The notes below the pieces were generated by a model. It did not search any database. It worked only from the letters and a program-made list of their open reading frames with translations, and was not told where the DNA came from. A stretch of DNA of 15,659 nucleotides from contig JAILGO010000047.1 in NCBI GenBank assembly GCA_024696725.1, forward strand, positions 1 through 15,659. Direction: 5' to 3'. The number at the start of each line of letters is the position of its first letter. Positions within the stretch are counted from its first letter, which is position 1. This stretch comes from Eubacterium sp. GTDB taxonomy: Bacteria; Bacillota; Clostridia; Oscillospirales; Acutalibacteraceae. The position numbers and the translations under genes are program-made. This document shows positions 14,875 to 15,659 of this stretch, one piece after another.

Positions 14875-14979
14875 GACAGGACTTGAAACGAAACACCGAT
14901 TAGCCAGCCCGCAGGGCGCAGCTCATCGGGAGAAACAGTCCGGTGGACTGTTTCGTTGTTGAGAAGAAAGTCTTGTCAC
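14875..14979. repeat. Compact folded repeat with tRNA T-arm-like ends
   Basis: This non-coding stretch is built almost wholly of inverted repeats. Its ends are GACAGGACTT (14875-14884) and AAGTCTTGTC (14968-14977), nine of ten complementary. Inside are a cruciform-like fold, CCGAT/ATCGG (14896-14900, 14925-14929) enclosing AGC/GCT and GCCC-GCA-GGGC, and a perfect 10-base-pair hairpin GAAACAGTCC-GGT-GGACTGTTTC (14932-14954). AAGTCTTGTCAC at 14968-14979 is an exact copy of tRNA-Pro bases 14812-14823, and GACAGGACTTGAA (14875-14887) is the inverse of the same tRNA arm with one mismatch. It looks like a mobile or dispersed small repeat (MITE- or REP-like); no transposase is present. Confidence 0.65.
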
Positions 14980-15012
14980 AAAGCCCGCAAGGCTCGATAC
15001 CTTGCGGGCTTT
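14980..15012 (+). terminator. Second terminator downstream of the tRNA-repeat region
   Basis: AAAGCCCGCAAGG (14980-14992) pairs perfectly over 13 bases with CCTTGCGGGCTTT (15000-15012) around the loop CTCGATA, followed by CTTTATGTT. It directly abuts the repeat element. It may be the original terminator of the tRNA unit or may belong to the repeat. Confidence 0.8.
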
Positions 15013-15065
15013 CTTTATGTTCTACGGAATATGTTTGGACGACGCCCTCAACCAAAAGTTTAAGG

Positions 15066-15092
15066 TTTACATTTTTTATTTTGTGTGATAAT
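15066..15092 (+). promoter_or_regulatory. Possible promoter of the exported-protein gene
   Basis: TTTACA (15066-15071) is followed after 15 bases by TG-T-GATAAT (15084-15092), an extended -10 form. Spacing is slightly short. It lies about 37 bases upstream of the start codon. Confidence 0.4.
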
Positions 15093-15128
15093 ATGATTAT
15101 AACAAATGCTTTTAAAAGGACGGTTTTT

Positions 15129-15659
15129 ATGAAAAGGTTACTTTCAATTCTTTTAGCGGCGGTTATGTGCTTTACGGTGTGTACCCCGTTTTCGGCGTGT
15201 GCCGATTACGAAAACCCGCATCCCGATTGGGGCAATGAAATCAACCTGGGCTTCATTACAAACTACGTTGCCGATGACGGCACTGTGAGTGCCGAAATAA
15301 CGGATAACGGTATTACCTGGCTGTATACAAATACAGAAGGTAAAACCTATTACGGTTTGGATAACAGTTACGGTACATTTGAAAAAGGTTCGCGCTTTTG
15401 GATACGTTGGGTTGACAGTAGCGAAACAGGCGGCGAACCGATTCTTCTGTACGCCGTTGAATCCCCGGAGGGCGAAATTCACACCGAATGGTTTGAGCCT
15501 CCTATTTCGCTTTATATTCAGATAAATGACGGTTGGGCAGCAAAAGAATACGAGTGGACTGAAGAAAAAGTAGCTGCTTTCGCAGCCGGTGTCTCTGAGC
15601 ATAAGAATAATTATACAATTATTGATAATTATGTATTACCTGACGGTACGTTGTCGAGG
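15129..15659 (+). CDS. Exported protein of unknown function (3'-truncated)
   Basis: The frame is open from ATG 15129 to the end of the window, 177 codons with no stop, so the gene continues beyond. AAAAGGA lies 8 bases before the start. Residues 1-25 form a signal peptide: a basic MKR start, a hydrophobic core LLSILLAAVMCFTVC, and an ACA-D cleavage site after residue 25. C24 could instead be a lipoprotein cysteine, but the preceding PFSA is a poor lipobox. The mature part is rich in aromatic and acidic residues (ITWLYTNTEGKTYYG, RFWIRWVDSS, YIQINDGWAAKEYEW) and looks like an extracellular beta-rich domain. I recognise no family. The open frame on the opposite strand is a shadow of this gene. 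Confidence 0.8.
   Translation, partial: MKRLLSILLAAVMCFTVCTPFSACADYENPHPDWGNEINLGFITNYVADDGTVSAEITDNGITWLYTNTEGKTYYGLDNSYGTFEKGSRFWIRWVDSSETGGEPILLYAVESPEGEIHTEWFEPPISLYIQINDGWAAKEYEWTEEKVAAFAAGVSEHKNNYTIIDNYVLPDGTLSR

Noticed and set aside
14875..15012. CRISPR array
   Set aside because: The repeats are inverted and nested, with no regular spacing of direct repeats and no cas genes nearby.
15153..15602. Open frame of 149 codons on the - strand at the right edge
   Set aside because: It lies opposite a + strand frame with a ribosome binding site and a convincing signal peptide, and has neither itself.

Overview
The window looks like a chromosomal segment of a spore-forming Firmicute of the class Clostridia, most likely in the Oscillospirales/Ruminococcaceae neighbourhood. 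Evidence for this is the gene order secY-adk-map-infA-rpmJ-rpsM-rpsK-rpsD-rpoA-rplQ, strong AGGAGG-type ribosome binding sites, a tRNA-Asn T-box leader, a pro-sigma-K gene and a free-standing PurO-type IMP cyclohydrolase. The family-level placement is an inference; only a search would fix it.

Region 1 (1-5482, + strand) is the 3' end of the spc/alpha ribosomal operon. It runs from the last 255 residues of SecY through adenylate kinase, methionine aminopeptidase, IF-1, L36, S13, S11, S4 and RNA polymerase alpha to L17, and closes with a GC-rich intrinsic terminator. Region 2 (5517-9808, + strand) is a purine biosynthesis operon: purE, purM, purN, an IMP cyclohydrolase of the PurO fold, and purD. 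It starts from an extended -10 promoter without a visible riboswitch, has an internal terminator-like hairpin before purD, and ends at a strong terminator. Region 3 is a single convergent gene on the - strand (9803-10486) for sporulation sigma factor K, with its hydrophobic pro-sequence.

Region 4 (10546-13260, + strand) is an asparagine operon: a fully consensus promoter, a T-box leader with an AAC specifier and a complete antiterminator/terminator pair, then asnS and asnA. Making asparagine and charging it to tRNA-Asn are thus controlled together by uncharged tRNA-Asn. Region 5 (13295-14687) is a two-gene unit, an HD-domain protein overlapping a PF06541-type membrane protein, both of unknown function. 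Region 6 (14696-15012) holds a tRNA-Pro(GGG) with its own promoter and terminator. It is followed by a compact, highly folded 105-bp repeat whose ends imitate the tRNA T-arm, and then by a second terminator. Region 7 (15066-15659) is the start of a gene for an exported protein that runs off the window.

Most of the window is conserved housekeeping DNA. The parts most worth a second look are the PurO-type cyclohydrolase inside a bacterial pur operon, the repeat element after the tRNA, the Asn T-box unit, the intact sigK, and the unassigned HD/membrane pair.
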